Below, piece by piece: positions 26,751-34,148 of a stretch of DNA of 40,356 nucleotides. The translations under genes were made by a program, and so were the position numbers. The stretch lies in the IMG/VR virus record IMGVR_UViG_3300042691_023625, positions 1 to 40,356 of that record, one strand, 5' to 3'. Numbering within the stretch: position 1 is the stretch's first letter; each line of letters opens with the position of its first letter. Source of the DNA: a virus. Below the pieces are notes generated by a model. It worked only from the letters and a program-made list of their open reading frames with translations, was not told the origin of the DNA and made no database searches.

Positions 26751-28211
26751 ATGAATATAATTCCTTTAAATTTAGAAGATAATGTTGGTGATGGTTTAGC
26801 AAAAATAAACTATAACTTTTTAAGTATTAATTCGGAAAATTGTGAATTACAACGTAAAAAAATTGAAAATCAAAAATTTTTAGATGGTTTTGAAAGTTTA
26901 ATGTTAAGTTTGGATGATTTGATAGATGGTATAAATTACGACTTTCTTGAAAAAATGGAGACTACTGTTGTTTTATTGAGTTCTTATTGGAATAAATTTG
27001 AATTTACTGTAAATTATCCATTTAATTCAACAAATGGTTTTATTAGTACTTTGGTTTCTGCTGGAGAATTAGGTAATTTAAATTCTTCAACTGATGAAAA
27101 TACACAAAAAAATATAATAGCAGATGCATTGATTCTTAATAAAATTTATGATAATAAAGTTGATGCAAAAAATGCATTAACTAACAGAGAACTTATATAT
27201 GTAAAAAGAAATGATTCTGGTGATTTTGTTTCTTGGAATTTATTTGACTATTCTTCTCTTTTTTCTATATCAATTGATATAGCTGGAAATTTTTATTTGA
27301 ATGGAAATTTAGTTGATATATATAAGATAGATTATTATAGTGTAATAGCTCCAACAACTGTTGATATATCAACAAAAAATTTGTCTATTGATTTTAACAA
27401 TAAAAATTATTCTATTTCTGGAAAAATTTTTGTTTCTGATAAAAATAATTTAATAAATAATAATATTATAATTTATACAGTAAAAACAAAAAGAGAATTA
27501 TCTCAAACAAATCAACCACTAGATGTTACTAGATATAAACCAAGTATAAAAAAATTATCTGATATAATTACATTTAATAATAAAGAATTTAGTTCAAAAA
27601 TAAAAAAAGTAAATGACACGTTTTTAGAAAGTTATTTAAGTAATCCAAAATTAAACAATATTTCTTTAACTTTTTTAAATAAAAATTATAAACCAGCAAA
27701 TTATCAAGATGATACTATTGTGAATGTTGTTTTCTTTTTATATAATGCAGTAGGGTATGATACTGGTTCAGCTAAAATCGTTACTGATTATTGGGAAGAA
27801 CCAGATTTAATTAAACCTTTAAAAAATACTCAAATCATAAAATCATCAACTTTAAATTTATCAGCAATTAGTCCAAATACTACATTTAATATCGAATTTA
27901 CAAAAAAAGATACTTATATTGAAAAAATTGTAACTGTAAAATATATTAAAAAAACAAAAACGCTATTTATTGAAAAACCCAATTCTTCTATACCTAAAAT
28001 AAAAAAAGAAAGTTTTTGGGAATTTGTAAATGCATCTATAGGAAAACCTTATCAAAAAGGAAATACAACTAAAAAAACAGTGGATGATGCTCCTGTATAT
28101 ATAAAAACCGTTCCTACTTCCTTCCAAATAAAACAATTTGCTACAACTATGTTAACAGATTCTGGTGACATTTTAACAACAAAAAAGGGAGATACTTATC
28201 TTTTAGGATAA
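26751..28211 (+). CDS. Tail protein paralogue 3 with long beta-rich C-terminus (486 aa)
   Basis: Shares the N-terminal plan of the two genes before it: NLEDNVGDGLAKINYNFLSI (6-25), a helix, then SYWNKFEFTVNYPF matching the W...YP joint. It lacks the cysteine knob; the rest is beta-rich with Lys/Thr/Asn repeats. I chose the ATG at 26751 rather than an in-frame ATG at 26730 because it follows a run of nine A, avoids overlapping the previous gene, and aligns the N-terminus with its paralogue. It is the last large protein of the tail cassette, 33 bases before a fibre-like gene. No family recognised. Confidence 0.7.
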   Translation: MNIIPLNLEDNVGDGLAKINYNFLSINSENCELQRKKIENQKFLDGFESLMLSLDDLIDGINYDFLEKMETTVVLLSSYWNKFEFTVNYPFNSTNGFISTLVSAGELGNLNSSTDENTQKNIIADALILNKIYDNKVDAKNALTNRELIYVKRNDSGDFVSWNLFDYSSLFSISIDIAGNFYLNGNLVDIYKIDYYSVIAPTTVDISTKNLSIDFNNKNYSISGKIFVSDKNNLINNNIIIYTVKTKRELSQTNQPLDVTRYKPSIKKLSDIITFNNKEFSSKIKKVNDTFLESYLSNPKLNNISLTFLNKNYKPANYQDDTIVNVVFFLYNAVGYDTGSAKIVTDYWEEPDLIKPLKNTQIIKSSTLNLSAISPNTTFNIEFTKKDTYIEKIVTVKYIKKTKTLFIEKPNSSIPKIKKESFWEFVNASIGKPYQKGNTTKKTVDDAPVYIKTVPTSFQIKQFATTMLTDSGDILTTKKGDTYLLG

Positions 28212-28244
28212 CTTGTTTTTTTGTTTTTTTAAATAAATAATCGT

Positions 28245-28817
28245 ATGGCTAATAAAACTTTTGGAGATTTACCAGTAAGAAGTAATATAACTACGGATGA
28301 TTTTTTCATAACTAATAGAGATAAACAAGATCCTTCACCAGAGGGGAGAATTTCATTTGATATTTTAAAAAAAACCATTCATAATGGCTTGATCGTAAAA
28401 AATGCTGTATATAATACAGATAAAAAGGTTAATGTTACCATAAAAAACAATACTTTGGACATTAGAACAGATAAAAATGAATTGATAACATTTAAAGACG
28501 ATTCAAAAAACGTTTATGGAATTTTACAAATATCTTGTAATAGAAACGGTAACACACCAATAGAAAATAGTGTTGTTTGTTTATTTGATTTGGTGTGGAA
28601 GCCTGCTGCAAAAAACAAGTTAAACGTAACTATATTTGAGAACCAAAATCTTGTTATATCAAATAATCCTAGTAGTGTTACTAATAATACTTGTTTATTC
28701 ATACCTCCATTTATCCCTACTTCTTCTGGTAATTTTACATTAAGTGTCAGATTTACTCAAACTATTCAGTCATCATGTCAGATAAATTCAGACCTTTGGC
28801 TTTTAGAAACACAATAA
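28245..28817 (+). CDS. Fibre-like virion protein (190 aa)
   Basis: A short fibre or head-fibre-like protein. The N-terminus (FGDLPVRSNITTDDFFITNR, 5-24, then RISFDILKKTIHNG) fits the virion-attachment motif shared by many phage fibres and resembles the start of the 614-aa fibre protein upstream. The C-terminal half is a beta sandwich of about 100 residues (VVCLFDLVWKP ... NFTLSVRFTQTI ... DLWLLE), of the sort used for receptor contact or trimer caps. The gap before it (28212-28244) is T-rich with TAAATAAATA, which could be a terminator tail or a weak late promoter. The next gene, 9 bases on, looks like a tail-fibre chaperone, which supports the fibre call. Confidence 0.65.
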   Translation: MANKTFGDLPVRSNITTDDFFITNRDKQDPSPEGRISFDILKKTIHNGLIVKNAVYNTDKKVNVTIKNNTLDIRTDKNELITFKDDSKNVYGILQISCNRNGNTPIENSVVCLFDLVWKPAAKNKLNVTIFENQNLVISNNPSSVTNNTCLFIPPFIPTSSGNFTLSVRFTQTIQSSCQINSDLWLLETQ

Positions 28818-28826
28818 TAAACTATT

Positions 28827-29066
28827 ATGAATAATAATATATCATGGAACACAATAAGAGAAATAAGAAATTATTTTTTAAAACAATCTGATTGGACACA
28901 ATTTGATGATGTCGGTATGTCTGATCAAGAAAAAAATAAATGGAAAGAATACAGATTGAGATTGAGAGATATAACAAAAACATTTAGGGTTCCTACTGAA
29001 GTTGTTTGGCCGATATCACCGGAAATAGAAAAATTACATGAACAAAAACCCTTATCTGCAATATAG
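28827..29066 (+). CDS. Tail assembly chaperone-like protein (XkdW-type, 79 aa)
   Basis: Small protein of the phage tail assembly chaperone-like class. The signature is clear: a helix REIRNYFLKQ, then SDWTQFDD (21-28), a helix with KNKWKEYRLRLRDI (36-49), and a closing VVWPISPE (58-65). These proteins usually lie beside tail fibre genes, as here, right after a fibre-like gene. The family often sits in fibre assembly modules as a chaperone or as a C-terminal extension of the fibre itself. Its last 29 bases overlap the next gene in another frame. The standalone form and length are normal for the family. Confidence 0.7.
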   Translation: MNNNISWNTIREIRNYFLKQSDWTQFDDVGMSDQEKNKWKEYRLRLRDITKTFRVPTEVVWPISPEIEKLHEQKPLSAI

Positions 29067-29457
29067 ACATTCTGAAGGATTAGGTGATTTGATTGCCTGT
29101 ACACTTCATAGTAAATTTATTTTACCATTAACAAAGTTATTAACTGGTTCTGAAGAAATATGCCTTGCTTGTAATAAAAGAAGACAATCACTGAATTATA
29201 TTTTTCCAATTCCTTTTTGGAAAATTTTTTTTGAAAATTATGATAAAAAAATAGAAGATTTTCAAAAATATTTTATTTTGGAAGAAGAAAAAAAAGAACA
29301 AGATAATAATATAATAATACAAGCTGAAGAGGTTATAAAAGACGTTATAATATTAGAAGAAAAAGAAAAGTCTATTCCAGAATATAAAATATTGAGCGAG
29401 TCTTCTACTGAAATTGATGATTATATAATTAAAACAATAATTTACAAGAAACAATGA
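29038..29457 (+). CDS. Hypothetical protein with CxxC motif (139 aa)
   Basis: Not recognised. The N-terminal half is the conserved-looking part: RHSEGLGDLIACTLHSKFIL (10-29), then EICLACNKRRQSLNYIFPIP (40-59). The CLAC pair (C42, C45) together with C21 and H24 could bind zinc. The C-terminal half is Glu/Lys-rich, low in complexity and probably helical or disordered. The gene starts inside the previous one (29-base overlap) and ends in an ATGA overlap with the next, so it is coupled to both. Position next to a fibre chaperone and a ferritin-like gene suggests a tail or accessory role but does not prove it. Confidence 0.6.
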   Translation: MNKNPYLQYRHSEGLGDLIACTLHSKFILPLTKLLTGSEEICLACNKRRQSLNYIFPIPFWKIFFENYDKKIEDFQKYFILEEEKKEQDNNIIIQAEEVIKDVIILEEKEKSIPEYKILSESSTEIDDYIIKTIIYKKQ

Positions 29458-29954
29458 TAAACACATATATATCACAAAATATTGAAGTAGAAAAAAATAA
29501 TATAAATAATTTTTCATCATATCTTTGTAACTTTTTAAGTTCACTTAAAATTCTTCATTGGTATTCTACTGATTATAACTTTCATAAACTTGTTGGTAAA
29601 TTTTATCAAGAATTTGATTATTTATTTGATTCTTTGATGGAAGAAATAATAGGAGTTTGTAATAGTAAAAATATATCTTTTTCTGTGTATTCTCCAGAAG
29701 TTGTTTTAAAAAAAGATAATGATTCAAAATGTTTGATTGGTCAAATAGATGATCTTTTCTATATGATAGAAAATTTAGAGAAAACTATAAAAAGTAATGA
29801 AATGGAGAATTTCACAAAATCATCATATAATGGAATAAATAATTTAATAGAGGAACTATTATCTTTGTGTAACAAAGTAAGGTATTTAGTTTCTATGTTA
29901 GAAAAAACTGATCAAAAAACCAATCTTATACCGCTTAAAGATATTGGTGAATAA
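29454..29954 (+). CDS. Ferritin/Dps-like phage protein (DUF5856-like)
   Basis: A four-helix protein resembling the Dps/ferritin-like DUF5856 group found in large phages and viruses. The first helices carry LKILHWYSTDYNFHKLVGKF (31-50), that is HW (35-36), H44, followed by YQEFDYLFDSLMEEIIG (51-67) with E53, D55, D59, E63 and E64 spaced like ferritin-type ligands. Later helices are ordinary amphipathic repeats. Length 166 is in the Dps range. Start by ATGA overlap with the preceding gene. Its last 43 bases overlap the convergent gp15-like gene. Iron binding is possible from residue pattern, yet many phage members have unknown function. Confidence 0.6.
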   Translation: MINTYISQNIEVEKNNINNFSSYLCNFLSSLKILHWYSTDYNFHKLVGKFYQEFDYLFDSLMEEIIGVCNSKNISFSVYSPEVVLKKDNDSKCLIGQIDDLFYMIENLEKTIKSNEMENFTKSSYNGINNLIEELLSLCNKVRYLVSMLEKTDQKTNLIPLKDIGE

Positions 29955-31099
29955 AGAGAAGAAGAAACTCCGTTACTATAAGTTAAATATTTTTCTGTTG
30001 ATTCTTTTATAAAACTTCTATAGCCAGCTTCATTTTCAATAAATACATCTATCGAACCTCCTGTATTTATTGATGAGAATGGAAGAGAAAATGTTAGTGT
30101 CTCATCATCCAAAATTTCAAATGATGATACAGGGTATCCATAAAAGCTAGGATAGTGTGGTTCTAATGCTGTTAAGCCAGCGAACGGGCTTAATAACTGT
30201 GGTTCATATCCCATAAAACTACTATTGGATGCGCTTATATATACTGCTCTGGTAAATGATAAAAATTTACCAACAACATAGATCGCTCTGTTATTGGAAT
30301 AAAATTCTATATTATTTTTTGTTATATTTAATGGACTTACCCATTGAACATGTGGTCTTGCTGATATGTTGATTGTAGATGTTTCGTATTGGTCTAAATC
30401 TGTTATAAGACCACAACCATTAATGTCAGAATCATCTGCTACTACAAAATCACTATTTATATAATAAATTTTCTTGTATGTTTCATTGTATTGTGTACTT
30501 TTAAAAAGCCAACCTTTTATTGTAAATGATGTGTCTGCTGTTATTCTAAATGATTGTGAAGGTGGTAAGTCTGTTGGATAAACTAGATTTACTGTTCCAG
30601 ACCAAAGTATTTCTGTTCTTATCTCATAATCTTTATTGTATCCCACAGGCATTTTCCATGAAATAATAATATATTGGTCGCAATATGGAATAAAATTTGA
30701 TAGAATTTGATCCATGTCTGTTTGATATTTCGTTATTATAGACATGTTTATTCCTATATTAATAGGAACTGGTTGTCTTATATATTTTATAAAATCCAAA
30801 TCTCTTCCATATAAAGATTTTGCCTCAAGTTCAAACCCGTTATTTTTATTAAAGGTTCTTGTTCCGTCTCTCTGTAGAGATGCTATGTTTATAGCTATTG
30901 CTGGAACCGTTAAACCGCCTGGAGCTGGTGTTCTTAGGCTTTCTAATACTCTTTGTTTTGGAGCATATACAAATTTAACCTTTTGTTGATTGCTAAAATT
31001 TTCATCTTTATCAAATCTTTTAATAATTATATCATTAAAAGCTCCGGCAAACTGTTCAACAAGGGTTTGAATTTCTTTATTATAAGACCAACTTTTCAC
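29912..31099 (-). CDS. 15: Tail terminator/sheath stabiliser gp15-like with C-terminal TIG-like domain (395 aa)
   Basis: Caps the finished tail tube and sheath and joins the tail to the head in T4-type phages. The gp15-like core is seen at about 41-200: VKFVYAPKQRVLESLR (41-56), VPAIAINIASLQRDGTRTFN (65-84), RQPVPINIGINMSIITKYQT (108-127), then DQILSNFIPYCDQYIIISW and closing FTIKGWLF (192-199). T4 gp15 is 272 aa; the extra C-terminus (about 250-395) looks like an IPT/TIG beta domain (RAIYVVGKFLSFTRAVYISA ... DVFIENEAGY). The start is GTG at 31099, with TAAATATA three bases upstream. It lies 8 bases after the end of the helicase gene on the same strand and overlaps convergent 29454-29954 by 43 bases. 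Confidence 0.78.
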   Translation of the reverse strand: MKSWSYNKEIQTLVEQFAGAFNDIIIKRFDKDENFSNQQKVKFVYAPKQRVLESLRTPAPGGLTVPAIAINIASLQRDGTRTFNKNNGFELEAKSLYGRDLDFIKYIRQPVPINIGINMSIITKYQTDMDQILSNFIPYCDQYIIISWKMPVGYNKDYEIRTEILWSGTVNLVYPTDLPPSQSFRITADTSFTIKGWLFKSTQYNETYKKIYYINSDFVVADDSDINGCGLITDLDQYETSTINISARPHVQWVSPLNITKNNIEFYSNNRAIYVVGKFLSFTRAVYISASNSSFMGYEPQLLSPFAGLTALEPHYPSFYGYPVSSFEILDDETLTFSLPFSSINTGGSIDVFIENEAGYRSFIKESTEKYLTYSNGVSSSLYSPISLSGIRLVF

Positions 31100-31102
31100 T
31101 TA

Positions 31103-31110
31103 TATATTTA
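31103..31110 (-). promoter_or_regulatory. TAAATATA motif before the gp15-like gene
   Basis: On the minus strand CACTAAATATATAA runs straight into the GTG at 31099. CACTAAATATA is identical to the sequence before the gene starting at 39550. It lies in the 8-base gap after the helicase gene, so it would let the virion gene be expressed late, apart from the operon upstream. Confidence 0.5.
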
Positions 31111-32799
31111 GTGTATTCTACTTAAAAAGTGTTTGGGTAAAGTGTTTTTATACTTTTTTATGGCTTTTGTGGCATTTCCATCTAATATATAGGTGATTGA
31201 ATAATCATCTTTAGACCTTGTGCATCTACCAGACATTTGTATTAATGTATTAAGCATATAAAACATATATTGATCTGGATCAGATTCAAATTTTCTTTTT
31301 ATTCTTTTTGAGCTTAATGGTAAAAATGGTGCTTTCAAAATAATCTGAAACCTGCCCAAATCTCCATCTAAACTTATTCCGGTATCTAATGATGGACTAA
31401 CTAATACAGATGAGTTTTTATTCTCTTTATGGAGTTTTAATATGTCTTCATTCGATATGCCTTCTATTTTAAATAGAAATCTTGGATCATCTTTTAAAAT
31501 AGAATATAATTTTTTAGTAATTTCATTGGTATGAGTATGGATTAATCCTTTGTAATCTTTGTGTGAATTACATATCTCCTGACATACATTTAAAATTTTA
31601 TCTAGATCTTTGTTATTATTTTTATACGAAAGATTAAAAATACTTGAACAATATATTGGAGATTTTTTAGAATCGAATGGGGATTGAAGTTCTATGTATT
31701 CATACTCAGATTCATCTATACCCATCGTTTTAGCAAATTGTCTGTGATTGCTTAATGTTGCTGACATTAATAAAACTTTATCAGAAGATCCGAATATATA
31801 ATTAAAAAGTTGTTTTATGTTATAGGGAACAAGAATAATTTTATCAGCCTTCATCTCTTCTATCAAATAATTGCACTCATACCAGTTTTCTATAGTATTT
31901 TTTAATGATGAATAAATTTTTGACAGTTTACTTATTTGATTAAGCTGTTGTAAATACAAATCACCTGTTTCAGATTTTTTAGATAAATTTAATGATTTCT
32001 TCTTTAATTTGTCTATTTCATTTTCTACTTGAGAAAAAATATCAATAATCCAAACCCTAACCTTTTCTATATTATCTTCTTTTATTTTTGTGAAAGAAAT
32101 TCCACAGCTTTTTAAAAAGGAGTAATTTATTTCTAATGTAAAATGAGATACTAATTCATTTTCTATTCCATCTGCCTCGTCACATATAAAATATTCTCTT
32201 TTTTGTAAAAATGACCTTAAATTAAAAAAACTTTTATAATTTAAAATAGAAGTATTAAAATATATTGCTTTATTTTTTGCTTCATAATATGGACAAATAC
32301 AAGAATCAAAACACGAATCTTTTACTTTTCTAGAATATACACACGGAGCAAATTCAGCCGTTTGTGATAAATCTACCTGACATTGATAATTGTTTTTACC
32401 CTTAAAAACATGAATATCATTAAAAATGTTTTGATATTGGTCTTGTAAAGACTTTGTTATCGTTAATATATAAGAACCATAATTTTCATATTCGGAATAT
32501 TTTTGGTCATATACATAATTTCCGTTGGAATCCATTCTATATAACTCATAATTTTTTATGTCGTCCTTTCTTAGTTCATCTATGTTTTTTGATGAACTAG
32601 CTATTGATGTTGCTATATGACTTTTACCTATACCTGTAGGTAAACAGGCTATAATATATTTTTTACCAGAATTCCATGCTTTTTCTATTTTCTCAAATGC
32701 ATCAATTTGAGATTGTCTTGGTTTAGAATCTTTTGGGAAAAATTTTAAAAATGTTGGTTCTTTAAATGTTTGCATTCCTTTGTAGGAGGATATCAACAT
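31108..32799 (-). CDS. DinG/XPD-like superfamily 2 DNA helicase with Fe-S-type cysteines
   Basis: ATP-driven DNA helicase of the DinG/XPD type (563 aa). Seen in order: Q-like RQSQIDAFEKI (28-38), Walker A LPTGIGKSH (53-61), a cysteine cluster C140, C153, C163, C167, C169 ending in CPYY as in Fe-S cluster helicases, the DEAD box (207-210), a long helical arch-like insert (about 240-320), motif III SATL, motif V SPSLDTGISL, and motif VI QMSGRCTRS. It could act in replication, recombination or repair. The start is set at ATG 32799; an in-frame ATG at 32775 (MQTFKEP) is also possible and would cut the overlap with the upstream gene from 38 to 14 bases. Last gene of the minus-strand operon. Confidence 0.88.
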   Translation of the reverse strand: MLISSYKGMQTFKEPTFLKFFPKDSKPRQSQIDAFEKIEKAWNSGKKYIIACLPTGIGKSHIATSIASSSKNIDELRKDDIKNYELYRMDSNGNYVYDQKYSEYENYGSYILTITKSLQDQYQNIFNDIHVFKGKNNYQCQVDLSQTAEFAPCVYSRKVKDSCFDSCICPYYEAKNKAIYFNTSILNYKSFFNLRSFLQKREYFICDEADGIENELVSHFTLEINYSFLKSCGISFTKIKEDNIEKVRVWIIDIFSQVENEIDKLKKKSLNLSKKSETGDLYLQQLNQISKLSKIYSSLKNTIENWYECNYLIEEMKADKIILVPYNIKQLFNYIFGSSDKVLLMSATLSNHRQFAKTMGIDESEYEYIELQSPFDSKKSPIYCSSIFNLSYKNNNKDLDKILNVCQEICNSHKDYKGLIHTHTNEITKKLYSILKDDPRFLFKIEGISNEDILKLHKENKNSSVLVSPSLDTGISLDGDLGRFQIILKAPFLPLSSKRIKRKFESDPDQYMFYMLNTLIQMSGRCTRSKDDYSITYILDGNATKAIKKYKNTLPKHFLSRIH

Positions 32800-33010
32800 T
32801 TATCTGTTTCTTCAAGCACAAACATGGTATATATGTAAAATCTGTTGTATTTTTTCCTGAATATCCTCTACCATAACACTTCTTACAAGAAGTTGATGGT
32901 TTTTTATTTAAAGGAATCTGGCCTTCTGGTAATAAATTAAAATCATTCAATAGAATATTATAATAATTTGCGTTGAACAAATTATAACAAATTAAAGTCT
33001 CTTTATTCAT
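32762..33010 (-). CDS. Small DnaJ-type zinc-finger protein (82 aa)
   Basis: A small protein with one half of a DnaJ-like zinc finger: CKKCYGRGYSG (42-52) followed by CLCL (63-66), so C42, C45, C63 and C65 can hold a zinc. The N-terminal 40 residues (CYNLFNANYYNILLNDFNLL) are aromatic and helical. No J domain is present, so it is not a complete DnaJ. It overlaps the gene upstream by 8 bases and the helicase downstream by 38, indicating co-translation. It may assist the helicase or the GroES-like protein of the same operon; neither is shown. Confidence 0.65.
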   Translation of the reverse strand: MNKETLICYNLFNANYYNILLNDFNLLPEGQIPLNKKPSTSCKKCYGRGYSGKNTTDFTYIPCLCLKKQINVDILLQRNANI

Positions 33011-33368
33011 TTTTTATTGTTTCTATCATTAAAATAGAATCTCCGAATTTATTATTTTTTTTATTTTTTTCAAATATTTTTTGTAAAATATTCAAACTTT
33101 CTGGATAATATTTTGAAATTGTTTTAAATCTATAATCAAAATAAATCAAACCATCTTCTTCGTGATTTTCTAATGAATATGGTATTGGTATTTCAAACTT
33201 TTCTTTTTTATTGTTTTCTGTTAAAATATGAAAAACTAAATAAAAATTTCTTTGTACAAATAGTTCAATTTTACCTTTTTTAATTACTTTGTTTTTAATA
33301 ATAAAATTAACAGTTCTTTGTAACAAAGAACTGCATGTTTTTTCCAAAAAAGAAGATGAAATATTCAT
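33003..33368 (-). CDS. Hypothetical operon protein (121 aa)
   Basis: Not recognised. A compact basic protein with an N-terminal helix (SSSFLEKTCSSLLQRTVNFI, 4-23), then alternating strands (KGKIELFVQRNFYLVFHILT) and a C-terminal helix (LNILQKIFEKNKKNNK). It starts by ATGA overlap with the gene upstream and overlaps the next by 8 bases, in the middle of the replication/chaperone operon. A near-perfect 23-base palindrome lies in its codons 12-19. Nothing in the residues points to a catalytic function. Confidence 0.65.
   Translation of the reverse strand: MNISSSFLEKTCSSLLQRTVNFIIKNKVIKKGKIELFVQRNFYLVFHILTENNKKEKFEIPIPYSLENHEEDGLIYFDYRFKTISKYYPESLNILQKIFEKNKKNNKFGDSILMIETIKNE
33311..33333. repeat. 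23-base palindrome within a 5' coding region
   Basis: CAGTTCTTTG (33311-33320) and CAAAGAACTG (33324-33333) are exact reverse complements around TAA; the stem extends to 11 pairs around one central base. It falls in codons 12-19 of the minus-strand gene starting at 33368. It could be an RNA hairpin or a protein-binding site. Confidence 0.5.
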
Positions 33369-33751
33369 TTTATTATAAAATTTTGTTTTTGTTTTCTGGT
33401 CATATTCCTCAATACCTTATCAAAATATTCCCAAAAAGTTTTTTGTGGATTTGTTGGAACAGCCATAACAACCATTGTATTTTCCACTGGTATATTTCTC
33501 CAATCTTGGAAAATAATATCAAAAACAGTCAAAAGGTTTTTTGAAGTTGTATTATATGGTGCTGACTTTGAAGGAACTACGAAGTTGAATGTCAGTTTTC
33601 CAATTTCTGAATTCAAAATTCTCATATCTCTTGTGCATAACATTCTTCTTGTTGGTATATTAGAAATTGTTTTATTTCTTCTTATAAACTTTAATTCAAC
33701 TAGATGTGTTTCACACAAAGATTTAAGTCCATTCAAAGTAAGTTTATTCAT
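33365..33751 (-). CDS. WYL_2/DUF2693-like SH3-barrel protein (128 aa)
   Basis: The N-terminal part fits the small WYL_2 (DUF2693) beta-barrel family: VELKFIRRNK (18-27) followed by a short loop and RRMLCTRDMRIL (35-46), that is a strand, a basic turn and the R-M-x-C-T signature. The rest holds a strand pair (LTFNFVVPS), a motif LLTVFDIIFQDWRNIP and a C-terminal helix with FWEYFDKVLRNMTRKQKQNF. Such proteins are common in large phages and are of unknown, possibly nucleic-acid-related, role. Start and stop overlap both neighbours by ATGA junctions, so it belongs to the operon. Confidence 0.6.
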   Translation of the reverse strand: MNKLTLNGLKSLCETHLVELKFIRRNKTISNIPTRRMLCTRDMRILNSEIGKLTFNFVVPSKSAPYNTTSKNLLTVFDIIFQDWRNIPVENTMVVMAVPTNPQKTFWEYFDKVLRNMTRKQKQNFIIK

Positions 33752-34140
33752 TTTTCGATGAATTTTGGTTCACATACACCAAAAATTCTACTTTCACTTA
33801 AGAAAACAATATTTTTAATATCATTTATATTAGCTGCCTGAATTCCTTTGTCGTTTGGAAATACAATATGATGACCAACTTTAACTGTTTTACAATTAGG
33901 TCCAGCTAAAATAACCTTACCTACACGCCAAACAAAATTTACTGTATTTATAGGAACCCATAAAGACCCTCTTTTAATCTCTGTTCCGTCTTCATTTACA
34001 TCTATGTATTGCACCATTAATATATCATCCAATACATTTGTAAGTTTCCAGCCGTCTAATTCCAAGGCATGACCTTGGTATTGCTCTAACTGTACTGTTC
34101 CACCGATTCTGTCTTCTAGGTTTGTTGGTCTTTGTATCAT
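33748..34140 (-). CDS. 31: GroES-like co-chaperonin (gp31-like)
   Basis: A Cpn10-fold protein that would cap the host GroEL during folding of phage proteins, as gp31 does for the T4 capsid protein. The family pattern is clear: DDILMVQYIDVNEDG (38-52), a mobile-loop counterpart with GSLWVPI (58-64), RVGKVILAGPN (72-82), VKVGHHIVFPNDKG (86-99), and closing IVFLSESRIFGVCE (111-124), matching GroES strands G-x-V...G.G......VKVGD.V.F...G...L...DI.A. Length 130 against about 97 for GroES and 111 for T4 gp31, with a 35-residue N-terminal arm. It is 8 bases after the gp62-like gene and overlaps the next gene by ATGA. A leader containing ATAAATA precedes the start. Confidence 0.8.
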   Translation of the reverse strand: MIQRPTNLEDRIGGTVQLEQYQGHALELDGWKLTNVLDDILMVQYIDVNEDGTEIKRGSLWVPINTVNFVWRVGKVILAGPNCKTVKVGHHIVFPNDKGIQAANINDIKNIVFLSESRIFGVCEPKFIEK

Positions 34141-34148
34141 ATATACTT

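Noticed and set aside
26515-26802. 95-codon minus-strand open frame over two tail genes
   Set aside because: It spans the junction of two well-supported plus-strand genes and its translation is unremarkable; a shadow frame.
33335-33544. 69-codon plus-strand open frame opposite the operon
   Set aside because: It is opposite two overlapping coding genes, with an aromatic-rich random-looking translation.
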